Translations under genes and position numbers: made by a program
Assembly: GCA_031283975.1 (NCBI GenBank)
Contig: JAITAT010000207.1
Coordinates: forward strand, 1-5,689
Direction: 5' to 3'
DNA length: 5,689 bases
Source: Synergistaceae bacterium
Lineage (GTDB): Bacteria > Synergistota > Synergistia > Synergistales > Synergistaceae
Shown here: one piece after another, positions 1-5,689 of the stretch
Numbering within the stretch: position 1 is the first letter of the stretch
Layout of the letters: each line of letters opens with the position of its first letter
The notes under the pieces: generated by a model
Databases searched by the model: none
What the model saw: the letters and a program-made list of their open reading frames with translations, nothing else
What the model was told of the DNA's origin: nothing

Positions 1-98
1 CGAGCGAGGATGGAAGGCGTCAGATAAACGCCGATTGGCAGTCGAGAGCGCAGGAGATGGCCGATATCGTGGCGGACAGACTCCTGCCTCTCCTCTAA
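1..98 (+). CDS. 3' end of an upstream gene, probably another V-type ATPase subunit (partial)
   Basis: Reading from base 3, one frame is open from the window edge to a TAA at 96-98 and gives about 31 residues ending in ADIVADRLLPLL. The codon choice resembles that of the genes downstream. The fragment is mostly charged and amphipathic helix (RAQEMADIVADRLL), as at the end of a peripheral-stalk (E or G/H-like) subunit, but it is too short to identify and subunit F or another protein is possible. The stop codon shares bases with the ribosome binding site of the next gene, so the two are probably co-transcribed and translationally coupled. In known V/A-ATPase operons the genes just before A are small stalk subunits, so the location supports but does not prove this reading. 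Confidence 0.55.
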   Translation, partial: SEDGRRQINADWQSRAQEMADIVADRLLPLL

Positions 99-106
99 AG
101 GTGGTG
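98..106 (+). promoter_or_regulatory. Ribosome binding site that sets the A-subunit start
   Basis: AAGGTGGTG matches the anti-Shine-Dalgarno complement AAGGAGGTG at 8 of 9 bases and ends its core about 8 bases before TTG at 113. It overlaps the upstream TAA (96-98). It supports TTG 113 over the in-frame TTG at 35, which would add 26 residues unlike any V-type A N-terminus. GTG codons at 101 and 104 lie inside this site and are poor start candidates. Confidence 0.7.
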
Positions 107-112
107 CGGGGG

Positions 113-1894
113 TTGAACAGAATCGGATTTGTGTCGATGATAAACGGCCCCGTAATACACGCGTCCGGAATGAAGGACTTCGCGATGCGCGAAATGGTTC
201 ACGTCGGCGATATGAACCTGCTTGGCGAGATAATCCGCATGGATGGGGACGAAGCGACCATTCAGGTGTACGAGGAAACTCGCGGCATGAAAGTGGGAGA
301 AAAAATAACCGGCTCGGGCGAGGCTCTTTCGGTATCGCTGGGGCCTGGTCTCATCGGAGGTTTCTTCGACGGTATAGGACGCCCGCTTTCATCTCTCCTC
401 GACAAGGAGGGGATATACATCTCCCCCGGCGCGGAGACGCCGATGATACCTCCGGATAAAATGTGGGACGTCACACCGGAAGCAAAGGCGGGCGATATGA
501 TTTCAAGCGGGGCGCTGCTTGGTACGGTGCAGGAGACTGGGCTTTTGCTGCACCGTATAATCTGCCCCCCGGACATAGAGGGCGAAATAACGTGGATAAC
601 GCCTCAGGGCAAAGTATCGAGCGGCGGCATAGTCGCGAAGGTGAAAAACGCGCTGGGGAGGGAAATCGACGTCCCCCTGACTCAGAGATGGCCCGTGCGC
701 ACGCCGAGACCGTACCGGCAGAGGCTCCGCCCGAGTGAGCCGCTCGTCACCGGCCAACGCGTCATCGACGGCCTTTTCCCGATAGCGAAGGGAGGCGCGG
801 CCGCCATACCGGGAGGTTTCGGCACCGGAAAGACGGTGACTCAGCACCAGCTAGCCAAATGGAGCGAGGCGAAAGTGGTGGTCTATATAGGCTGCGGCGA
901 GCGCGGCAACGAAATGACGGACGTGCTGGAACAATTTCCCGTTCTGGAGGATCCTCGCTCCGGGCGTCCGCTGATGGAGCGCACGATACTGATAGCCAAT
1001 ACCTCCAATATGCCGGTCGCGGCCCGGGAGGCCTCGATATATACGGGAATAACTATAGCCGAATATTTTCGCGACATGGGTTACGACGTGGCTCTTATGG
1101 CCGATTCGACCAGCAGATGGGCTGAGGCGCTGCGCGAAATATCGGGGCGTCTTGAAGAAATACCGGCGGAGGAGGGTTTTCCCGCGTATCTTCCGTCGCG
1201 TCTCGCCGAATTTTACGAGCGCGCAGGACGGGTAGTCACACAGTGCGGGGAGAACGGCAGCGTCTACATAATAGGGGCGGTTTCTCCGCCGGGAGGGGAT
1301 TTCACGGAGCCGGTCACGCGGCACACAAAACGTTTTATCAGATGTTTCTGGGGGCTCGACAAAAACCTCGCCAACGCGCGTCACTTTCCGGCGATTTCAT
1401 GGCTGGAATCATACAGCGAATACGCCTCGGAGGTCGAGGCCTGGTTTCAGGGGAATGTCGATCCCAGATGGGGCGAACTCAGGGAAAAGGTGCGGGCCAT
1501 CCTGCTGGAAGATGAAAAGATACAGCAGGTCATACGTCTCGTGGGCGAGGACGTTCTGCCCGACGACCAGAGGCTTGTGAACTACGCCGCTTTTCTCGTC
1601 AAAAACGGCTATCTTCAGCAGGCGGCGTTTGGGTCGGACTCGTATTCCCCGCCGGAAAAGGGATTCGCCATACTTGACATGATAATGCGTTTCTACGACA
1701 GGGGATTGGAACTCGTGCGAAAAGGGGTTCCCATCTCGCTTATAAAAGGAAGCGACGCGGTGGAGGATATAACGCACCTCAGAGAGTTTTCCGCGGACGA
1801 CAAATCGTCATTTGAGCGCGCCCTCAAAAAATTGGACAACCACCTCAACAGGGTTGGGGCGGAGCGAACGAGAGAAGAAGGGAGCGTGAAGTAA
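113..1894 (+). CDS. atpA: V/A-type ATP synthase catalytic subunit A
   Basis: This is the catalytic subunit of the V1 head (also called ntpA). It binds and hydrolyses or makes ATP at its interface with subunit B, on the cytoplasmic side of the membrane. With the TTG start at 113 it has 593 residues, the usual length for bacterial A subunits, and begins [15 protein letters not shown], the expected beta-barrel N-terminus. The Walker A motif PGGFGTGKT is at residues 233-241 with Lys240. The catalytic glutamate motif GERGNE is at 262-267 with Glu263, and Walker B ([10 protein letters not shown]) ends in Asp331 and the residues after it. [11 protein letters not shown] is at 391-401. The A-specific 'bulge' insertion lies roughly at residues 110-190, which separates it from F-type beta. 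The C-terminal third is helical. The signature [10 protein letters not shown] (426-435) has Ser where Asp, Asn or His is usual in the alpha/beta family pattern, probably a harmless variant. The gene is intact and directly abuts the B gene. Whether the enzyme moves H+ or Na+ cannot be told, because the rotor-ring subunit K is outside the window. Confidence 0.97.
   Translation: MNRIGFVSMINGPVIHASGMKDFAMREMVHVGDMNLLGEIIRMDGDEATIQVYEETRGMKVGEKITGSGEALSVSLGPGLIGGFFDGIGRPLSSLLDKEGIYISPGAETPMIPPDKMWDVTPEAKAGDMISSGALLGTVQETGLLLHRIICPPDIEGEITWITPQGKVSSGGIVAKVKNALGREIDVPLTQRWPVRTPRPYRQRLRPSEPLVTGQRVIDGLFPIAKGGAAAIPGGFGTGKTVTQHQLAKWSEAKVVVYIGCGERGNEMTDVLEQFPVLEDPRSGRPLMERTILIANTSNMPVAAREASIYTGITIAEYFRDMGYDVALMADSTSRWAEALREISGRLEEIPAEEGFPAYLPSRLAEFYERAGRVVTQCGENGSVYIIGAVSPPGGDFTEPVTRHTKRFIRCFWGLDKNLANARHFPAISWLESYSEYASEVEAWFQGNVDPRWGELREKVRAILLEDEKIQQVIRLVGEDVLPDDQRLVNYAAFLVKNGYLQQAAFGSDSYSPPEKGFAILDMIMRFYDRGLELVRKGVPISLIKGSDAVEDITHLREFSADDKSSFERALKKLDNHLNRVGAERTREEGSVK
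1878..1884 (+). promoter_or_regulatory. Ribosome binding site of subunit B, inside the end of subunit A
   Basis: AAGGGAG lies 10 bases before the TTG start at 1895 and within the last codons of the A gene. The purine-rich stretch AGAGAAGAAGGGAG makes this start credible although it is TTG and directly follows the TAA at 1892-1894. Confidence 0.6.
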
Positions 1895-3271
1895 TTGCCG
1901 CAGACCGAATACGTGGGAATTTCCCAAGTCACCGGGCCGTTCATCCTTCTTGAAAACATGGGCAGGGACGCGTTTTATGAGGAACTGGTGGATGTTCGCG
2001 TTCCGGGGAGCAATAAAACGCGCCGTGGCAGGATAGTCTCTCTGTCGGAAAAAGCCACCTTGATACAGGTATTTTCGGGCACCGACGGGCTGATACCCAA
2101 TGAAACGCGGGTGCGCCTGCTTGGGAGGACGCTTCAGGTTCAACTCGCGCCGTCGATAATCGGCCGCACGTTCAACGGTCTCGGAGAACCGACCGATGGC
2201 TGCGGCCCGGTATTTGGGGGGCGCCGCGCGGATTGCAACGGAATGCCGCTCAACCCGATGGCCCGCCAGTACCCGAGGGATTTCATTCACACCGGCATAT
2301 CGTCGATAGACACCTTGACGACGCTGATACGCGGACAAAAGCTGCCCATATTTTCAGGCAACGGATTACCGCACAACCAACTCGCCGTTCAGATAGCGAC
2401 TCAGGCTCGCCTTATGGGATCCGAAAATTTCGCGGTCGTGTTTGCGGGCATAGGAATCAAGCACGACGACGCCGAATTTCTGACGAGGGAGTTGTCGGAG
2501 AAGGGGCGGACGAACAACGTCGTGACCTATCTCAATCTGGCGGACGATCCGGTCATAGAACGAATAGCGACTCCCAGAATGGCTCTGACGGCCGCCGAAT
2601 ATATGGCTTACGAACTCGGGTTCCACGTCCTTGTGATAATCACCGACATGACGAGTTACTGCGAAGCCATCCGTGAACTTGGCGTCGCGGCGGGTGAGGT
2701 TCCCAGCCGCAAGGGATATCCGGCGTACCTTTACAGCGATCTGGCCTCGCTGTACGAAAGGGCGGGCGTCGTCAGAGGACGCGGAGGCAGTGTGACGCAA
2801 CTGCCGATACTCACGATGCCCAACGACGACATAACGCATCCCATCCCTGATCTCACCGGTTTTATAACGGAGGGGCAGATAGTGCTCAGTCGTGAACTCG
2901 ACGGCAAGGGAATATATCCTCCCATCGACGTACTCACCAGTCTGTCGCGTCTCATGAAAGACGGTATAGGCAAAGGTTTTACGCGTGAGGATCATCCCGA
3001 CCTGGCGAGTCAGTTGTTCGCGTCCTACAGCCATGTACAGGATGTGCGCTCGCTCGCGGGGGTCGTTGGCGAGGACGAACTTTCCAAGACCGACAAACAG
3101 TCGCTTGCTTTCGGCGAGATGTTCGAGAACAAATTTTTGAAACAGGGCAGATATGAGGATCGCGAGATAGGGCATTCGCTCGATATGGCGTGGGATATAA
3201 TTTCAACGCTGCCCAGAGGCGACCTCACCAGAGTGTCGCTCGACGAAATAAAGGCGCATATAAAAAATTAG
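1895..3271 (+). CDS. atpB: V/A-type ATP synthase non-catalytic subunit B
   Basis: This is the B subunit (also called ntpB), which alternates with A in the A3B3 head and completes the nucleotide sites. It has 458 residues, normal for the family. It starts at TTG 1895, immediately after the A stop, and opens PQTEYVGISQVTGP, the typical beta-barrel entry. In place of a Walker A motif it has the degenerate loop SGNGLPHNQ at residues 154-162, which is characteristic of V-type B subunits and shows it is non-catalytic. The family signature PPIDVLTSLS is intact and is followed by Arg352, which by alignment with F1 alpha and known V1 B subunits is the arginine finger reaching into the A active site. 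EVPSRKGYPAYLYSDLASLYERAG is another conserved B block (first residues EVPSRKGYP). The reading frame is intact. It ends with TAG at 3269-3271, and no gene for central-shaft subunit D follows. Confidence 0.97.
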   Translation: MPQTEYVGISQVTGPFILLENMGRDAFYEELVDVRVPGSNKTRRGRIVSLSEKATLIQVFSGTDGLIPNETRVRLLGRTLQVQLAPSIIGRTFNGLGEPTDGCGPVFGGRRADCNGMPLNPMARQYPRDFIHTGISSIDTLTTLIRGQKLPIFSGNGLPHNQLAVQIATQARLMGSENFAVVFAGIGIKHDDAEFLTRELSEKGRTNNVVTYLNLADDPVIERIATPRMALTAAEYMAYELGFHVLVIITDMTSYCEAIRELGVAAGEVPSRKGYPAYLYSDLASLYERAGVVRGRGGSVTQLPILTMPNDDITHPIPDLTGFITEGQIVLSRELDGKGIYPPIDVLTSLSRLMKDGIGKGFTREDHPDLASQLFASYSHVQDVRSLAGVVGEDELSKTDKQSLAFGEMFENKFLKQGRYEDREIGHSLDMAWDIISTLPRGDLTRVSLDEIKAHIKN

Positions 3272-3272
3272 C

Positions 3273-3327
3273 CGGATTTTATCCGTATTTCGATTAAACA
3301 CTGCTCCGCGAAATTATGAGTTTTTTT
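3273..3327 (+). terminator. Possible weak terminator after the ATPase operon
   Basis: Directly after the B stop codon there is a short perfect inverted repeat, CGGAT (3273-3277) and ATCCG (3281-3285), with a 3-base loop. A second pairs ATTTCG (3287-3292) with CGAAAT (3309-3314), followed six bases later by seven T at 3321-3327. Neither stem is strong and the T-run is not directly at a stem base, so this is only a candidate. The position between an operon end and a new promoter is what makes it plausible. Confidence 0.25.
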
Positions 3328-3337
3328 CCGAAATGAA

Positions 3338-3366
3338 TTGTGAAAATATGGTTTCTTAACTATAAT
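3338..3366 (+). promoter_or_regulatory. Sigma70-type promoter for the zinc-ribbon gene
   Basis: TTGTGA at 3338-3343 (4 of 6 against TTGACA) is followed by exactly 17 bases and then a perfect TATAAT at 3361-3366. The surroundings are AT-rich, unlike the flanking genes. Transcription would begin near 3373, leaving a leader of about 50 bases before GTG 3422. This suggests that the downstream gene is expressed independently of the ATPase operon. Confidence 0.7.
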
Positions 3367-3405
3367 TACAAAATAAATTTCCATCGTTAGAATCTGTATT
3401 TGGAG

Positions 3406-3411
3406 AGGAGG
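3406..3411 (+). promoter_or_regulatory. Ribosome binding site that favours GTG 3422
   Basis: A perfect AGGAGG lies one base before GTG 3413, too close to serve it, but 10 bases before the in-frame GTG at 3422. The resulting N-terminus, MFCNSCG, is also the usual beginning for small zinc-ribbon proteins. Confidence 0.6.
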
Positions 3412-3421
3412 GGTGTTCGCC

Positions 3422-4219
3422 GTGTTCTGCAATAGTTGTGGGACGGGCATGAACGGTGAGTCCGCGTGCCCGTCGTGCGGAAAATTTCTCAATCAGGAAC
3501 CTCATATTTCGGACATCACCTCCGGTAATATCGTGATATGCGATGTCTGTTCCGCTATGAACGCCGCGAATTCCAATTTCTGCAGAATTTGCGGCCATCG
3601 GACGGCTCCTTTGGAGGTTCCTCGCGCTGTGGATGTACTGCCCTTCGACGCCGCTTTGCAAGTCCCTTTCGTGTTTCAGCAATCATTCCAGCCTCAGGCG
3701 GAAAGTGACGTCCTTGCCGAGTCTGACTCGATCGAGTTTCGGCGGCGCGACGATGATTACGGCATAAGTATCGCGAACACCACCTTTGTGCCCGTGAGCG
3801 GAGGACACGAGAGTTTACTGGAACGGCTGGACAGGATGGAAAGGGAACTCGAGGAAAACCTGAAAGAACCTCTGTCCGAAAGCGAACTGAACCCTCCGGA
3901 CGAACTGGACGAACATGAGGAGGCTCTCAAAAATATAGCGTATACCCTGGACTCGCTCATAACCGATCTTCTCGAGGCGGAGGCCGGTGAGTATGCGTTT
4001 CCCGGTTTCATCCAGCCCAAAGACACGCTTTCTTCGAATGTGAAAGACGAAGCCGTTCAACCCGCGAAGGAGACCGAGGCCGGCAAAGAAGAACACGAGC
4101 CCGATAATAAAAAGAGCAGGCGGATGCAGGAAATATTGATGCTGGTCACTCTGATAGCGGCCATCTTTATGGTGGGGGTGAGTTTTGGACTGTGGGGGTC
4201 TTATTTCTTCGGCCGATGA
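3422..4219 (+). CDS. Double zinc-ribbon protein with C-terminal membrane anchor, function unknown
   Basis: The protein has 265 residues from GTG 3422 (an in-frame GTG at 3413 would add three). Two zinc knuckle pairs open it: C3-C6 with C16-C19 (CNSC, CPSC), and C40-C43 with C54-C57 (CDVC, CRIC). This is the pattern of a tandem zinc-ribbon (DZR-like) module. Residues about 65-125 are low in recognisable structure. Residues about 130-190 are very acidic and partly heptad-like (LLERLDRMERELEENL, then LKNIAYTLDSLITDLLEAEA), suggesting two short coiled-coil helices. A basic patch KKSRR at 230-234 precedes one hydrophobic segment at about 237-259 and a short tail ending GR. By the positive-inside rule, the zinc ribbons would face the cytoplasm with the C-terminus outside, as in a tail-anchored protein. 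No catalytic motif is visible. It has its own promoter and converges on the opposite-strand genes. A scaffold, or a sensor for a membrane complex, is only a guess. Confidence 0.85.
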   Translation: MFCNSCGTGMNGESACPSCGKFLNQEPHISDITSGNIVICDVCSAMNAANSNFCRICGHRTAPLEVPRAVDVLPFDAALQVPFVFQQSFQPQAESDVLAESDSIEFRRRDDDYGISIANTTFVPVSGGHESLLERLDRMERELEENLKEPLSESELNPPDELDEHEEALKNIAYTLDSLITDLLEAEAGEYAFPGFIQPKDTLSSNVKDEAVQPAKETEAGKEEHEPDNKKSRRMQEILMLVTLIAAIFMVGVSFGLWGSYFFGR

Positions 4220-4239
4220 GATTATGTTCGAGATGGCGT

Positions 4240-5058
4240 TCATTTTGCCGATGATACGGTCCAAAATTTGAGGTAGATGTCGTGCAGATAATTGAAGAAG
4301 TCATAATCCGCTTCCGGGGGCGATATGGAGACGAGTCTCTTCGATGAGATCGTATGTGCCCGTATCTGTTGCGGGGTCCACGCATCCGTCAGGATATGCC
4401 ACCCGTTGTTTTCGGCTTCTTTTACGGCGAGCGCGAGTTCCGCGATTCTGATGTTCCCGCTCCACGCGTACCACAGTTCGTCCGGCGGACGCACCGCTTT
4501 TGCTGAAGCCGCCCGTATCCATGGGCCGACAGCACCGGAAAGATCGAGTACCGGAGCGTCGTGAATTAGGCTTCTTCCGACTTCGACCGCGCTTTCGAGA
4601 CGCGACTGGAATTCCGCGAGCCTTCTCTGGTAAAACGAGTAGTTGTCAGGGCTCAACTTGCAGAGCACTATCAAAAGACGCTGGCTCAAGAACGGCAATA
4701 TTGAAGGATTGAACGGCATATATCCTCTTTTCGATTCTTCGATGGGCAGGTTGTCGTAAAGCAGGTAGAGGTTTGGCGCTTCGGTTTCAAAACCGAGACG
4801 CGCGGCATCTTTCGGGTCCAGCGCTATGACGGCCGCATCCCGGGGTTTGCCGCGAGGTGCGACGAGAGATCCCGACGAGTTCCATGACGATGCCGATTGT
4901 ATATTTATCGTGCTTCCCACTATGAACTGTGCCATCCCCGAAAGCCAGGGAAGCGACGCGTAAGCCGCGGGAGCGGTATTCGCGGCGTGAGCGGGTGAAA
5001 TATGCAGCAACGCCGCCGCGAAGAGCGAGGCTATGATTTTGGCGCTGCGGTATTTCAA
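4240..5058 (-). CDS. Exported protein resembling a degenerate TroA/ZnuA-like metal-binding protein
   Basis: The protein has 272 residues. It starts at TTG (5058-5056), which overlaps the rnc stop as TTGA. Residues 1-25 form a clear Sec signal peptide: a basic start (KYRSAK), a hydrophobic core and an AHA cleavage site before Ala26. There is no lipobox cysteine. The mature part has the order of segments seen in cluster A-I metal-binding proteins: LDPKDAARLGFE leading to NLYLLYDNLPIEE (like 'ADLVxYNGLGLE'), FNPSILPFLSQRL then LSPDNYSFYQRRLAEFQSRL (the backbone-helix region), and GWHILTDAWTPQQI (the C-lobe strand and loop). The usual ligand histidines seem replaced: Tyr113 at the HxWLDP position (YMPFNP) and Ser174 at the HDAFGY position (SGAVGP). 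An acidic residue, Asp225, remains at the fourth site. I infer a TroA-fold protein that no longer binds Zn or Mn in the classic way. The family link rests on remembered consensus motifs, not an alignment. No ABC permease or ATPase gene is next to it. Confidence 0.75.
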   Translation of the reverse strand: MKYRSAKIIASLFAAALLHISPAHAANTAPAAYASLPWLSGMAQFIVGSTINIQSASSWNSSGSLVAPRGKPRDAAVIALDPKDAARLGFETEAPNLYLLYDNLPIEESKRGYMPFNPSILPFLSQRLLIVLCKLSPDNYSFYQRRLAEFQSRLESAVEVGRSLIHDAPVLDLSGAVGPWIRAASAKAVRPPDELWYAWSGNIRIAELALAVKEAENNGWHILTDAWTPQQIRAHTISSKRLVSISPPEADYDFFNYLHDIYLKFWTVSSAK

Positions 5059-5689
5059 TCTTGGGAGGGCCTTTCGAGAATATCCATCGCCGGCCGGTTG
5101 GCCCGCGACAGCTTATCAAGAGCCGCCTGCGCGGCGGCGAACTCGGCGTTTTTGATGGAATTGCCTTTTCCCGCCGAGAGAATCGTTCCGTCCGCGAGAG
5201 ACGCTTCGACTTCGAAAATAGACGCGTGACTTGGGCCGGTGCGTTTCATCAGTCGGTATATCGGGGGTTTGTCGCCGTGCGCCTGGAGTTTTTCCTGCAA
5301 CAGGGATTTCGCGTCCCTGTTGTCGTCCGATTTCTCGGGCGGAGCGCTGCCGCAGAATTCCATGAGGTTTGTCACCGCGGCCAAGGACGCCTCGTATCCT
5401 CCGTCGATGAATAACGCCCCCAGTATCGCTTCCATGGCGTCGGCAAGTATCGAAGGATTGCTTCTGCCGCCCTGCGTTTCGAGCCCGCGGCCTAGTTTCA
5501 TCAGTTCGGGCAGGCTCATTGCCCTGGCCCAAGAGGCGAGAGTCGTTTCCATCACCACTCGCGCTCTTGCCTTTGAGAGGCCGCCCTCGTCGAGTTCGGG
5601 GCAAGACGAAAAAAACATCGCGGAAACGCACAATCCAAGCACCGCGTCCCCAAGGAATTCGAGACGCTCGTTGCCGCGGGCCGGCGGAT
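5055..5689 (-). CDS. rnc: Ribonuclease III (5' end beyond the window)
   Basis: This is the double-strand-specific endoribonuclease that processes rRNA precursors and structured mRNAs in the cytoplasm. About 211 residues are visible and roughly the first 30 are missing past the right edge. The signature NERLEFLGD is encoded at 5672-5646 and supplies the acidic residues of the first half of the Mg2+ site. LADAMEA at about 5447-5427 gives the second acidic pair, Asp (5441-5439) and Glu (5432-5430). The double-stranded RNA-binding domain runs from about 5315 to 5109, starting DAKSLLQEKLQ and ending with the conserved alpha-helix KNAEFAAAQAAL. The order catalytic domain then dsRBD, and both catalytic pairs, are intact, so the enzyme should be active. 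The last four bases overlap the start of the exported-protein gene downstream. In many bacteria fabF or acpP lies upstream of rnc, but that area is outside the window. Confidence 0.96.
   Translation of the reverse strand, partial: PPARGNERLEFLGDAVLGLCVSAMFFSSCPELDEGGLSKARARVVMETTLASWARAMSLPELMKLGRGLETQGGRSNPSILADAMEAILGALFIDGGYEASLAAVTNLMEFCGSAPPEKSDDNRDAKSLLQEKLQAHGDKPPIYRLMKRTGPSHASIFEVEASLADGTILSAGKGNSIKNAEFAAAQAALDKLSRANRPAMDILERPSQD

Noticed and set aside
851..1384. Reverse-strand open frame (177 codons) inside the A subunit gene
   Set aside because: It is antisense to the Walker-motif region of subunit A and has low-complexity Arg-rich content typical of a shadow frame.
1674..1750. TTGACA-like and TATAAA-like words inside subunit A as an internal promoter
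   Set aside because: The two elements are far from the standard 16-18 base spacing and lie inside coding sequence, so they are probably chance.
2351..2378. Missing Walker A lysine in subunit B as a possible inactivating mutation
   Set aside because: The degenerate SGxGLPHN loop is normal for V-type B subunits, which are non-catalytic.
2366..3175. Long reverse-strand open frame (269 codons) inside the B subunit gene
   Set aside because: It lies wholly antisense to a well-conserved gene, its translation has no recognisable motif, and long antisense frames are expected in GC-rich codon usage.
3268..3492. Small reverse-strand frame covering the gap after the B gene
   Set aside because: No ribosome binding site, no recognisable motif, and it overlaps the promoter and the zinc-ribbon coding start.
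5116..5631. Second reverse-strand open frame (171 codons) within rnc
   Set aside because: It is in another frame of rnc and is Arg/Gly rich without domains. The true frame carries the RNase III catalytic and dsRNA-binding motifs.

Overview
The window looks like an ordinary chromosomal segment of a bacterium that carries a V/A-type (rotary, archaeal-like) ATPase. GC content is moderate to high, ATA is used often for isoleucine, and no gene with a visible start begins with ATG. These traits, together with a bacterial V-type A/B gene pair and a signal-peptide gene overlapping RNase III, fit the Synergistetes (Synergistota). That placement is my impression from sequence character, not a search result.

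Layout, left to right. Bases 1-98 hold the 3' end of an unidentified upstream gene, probably another subunit of the same ATPase operon. Its stop codon lies in the Shine-Dalgarno sequence of the catalytic A subunit gene (113-1894), whose stop codon directly abuts the TTG start of the B subunit gene (1895-3271). All three are on the + strand and appear translationally coupled. After B comes a 150-base AT-richer gap holding weak hairpins, a T-run and a well-formed sigma70-type promoter. The promoter drives a separate + strand gene (3422-4219) for a protein with two pairs of CxxC knuckles, an acidic and partly coiled-coil middle, and a C-terminal membrane anchor. Its function is unknown.

The right end is on the - strand and converges on the zinc-ribbon gene with only 20 bases between stop codons. 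Reading leftward, RNase III (rnc, 5' end cut by the window edge) overlaps by four bases (TTGA) the start of an exported protein of 272 residues (5058-4240). That protein has the layout of a TroA/ZnuA-like metal-binding periplasmic protein but appears to have lost most of the metal-ligand histidines.

A and B form the hexameric catalytic head of V1, with ATP hydrolysis or synthesis at the A/B interfaces: Walker motifs and catalytic Glu in A, arginine finger in B. The D (central shaft) gene, which often follows B, is not here. The most interesting items are the degenerate TroA-like protein coupled to rnc, the membrane-anchored double zinc-ribbon protein, and the missing D subunit. I found no mobile element, CRISPR array, tRNA or rRNA.
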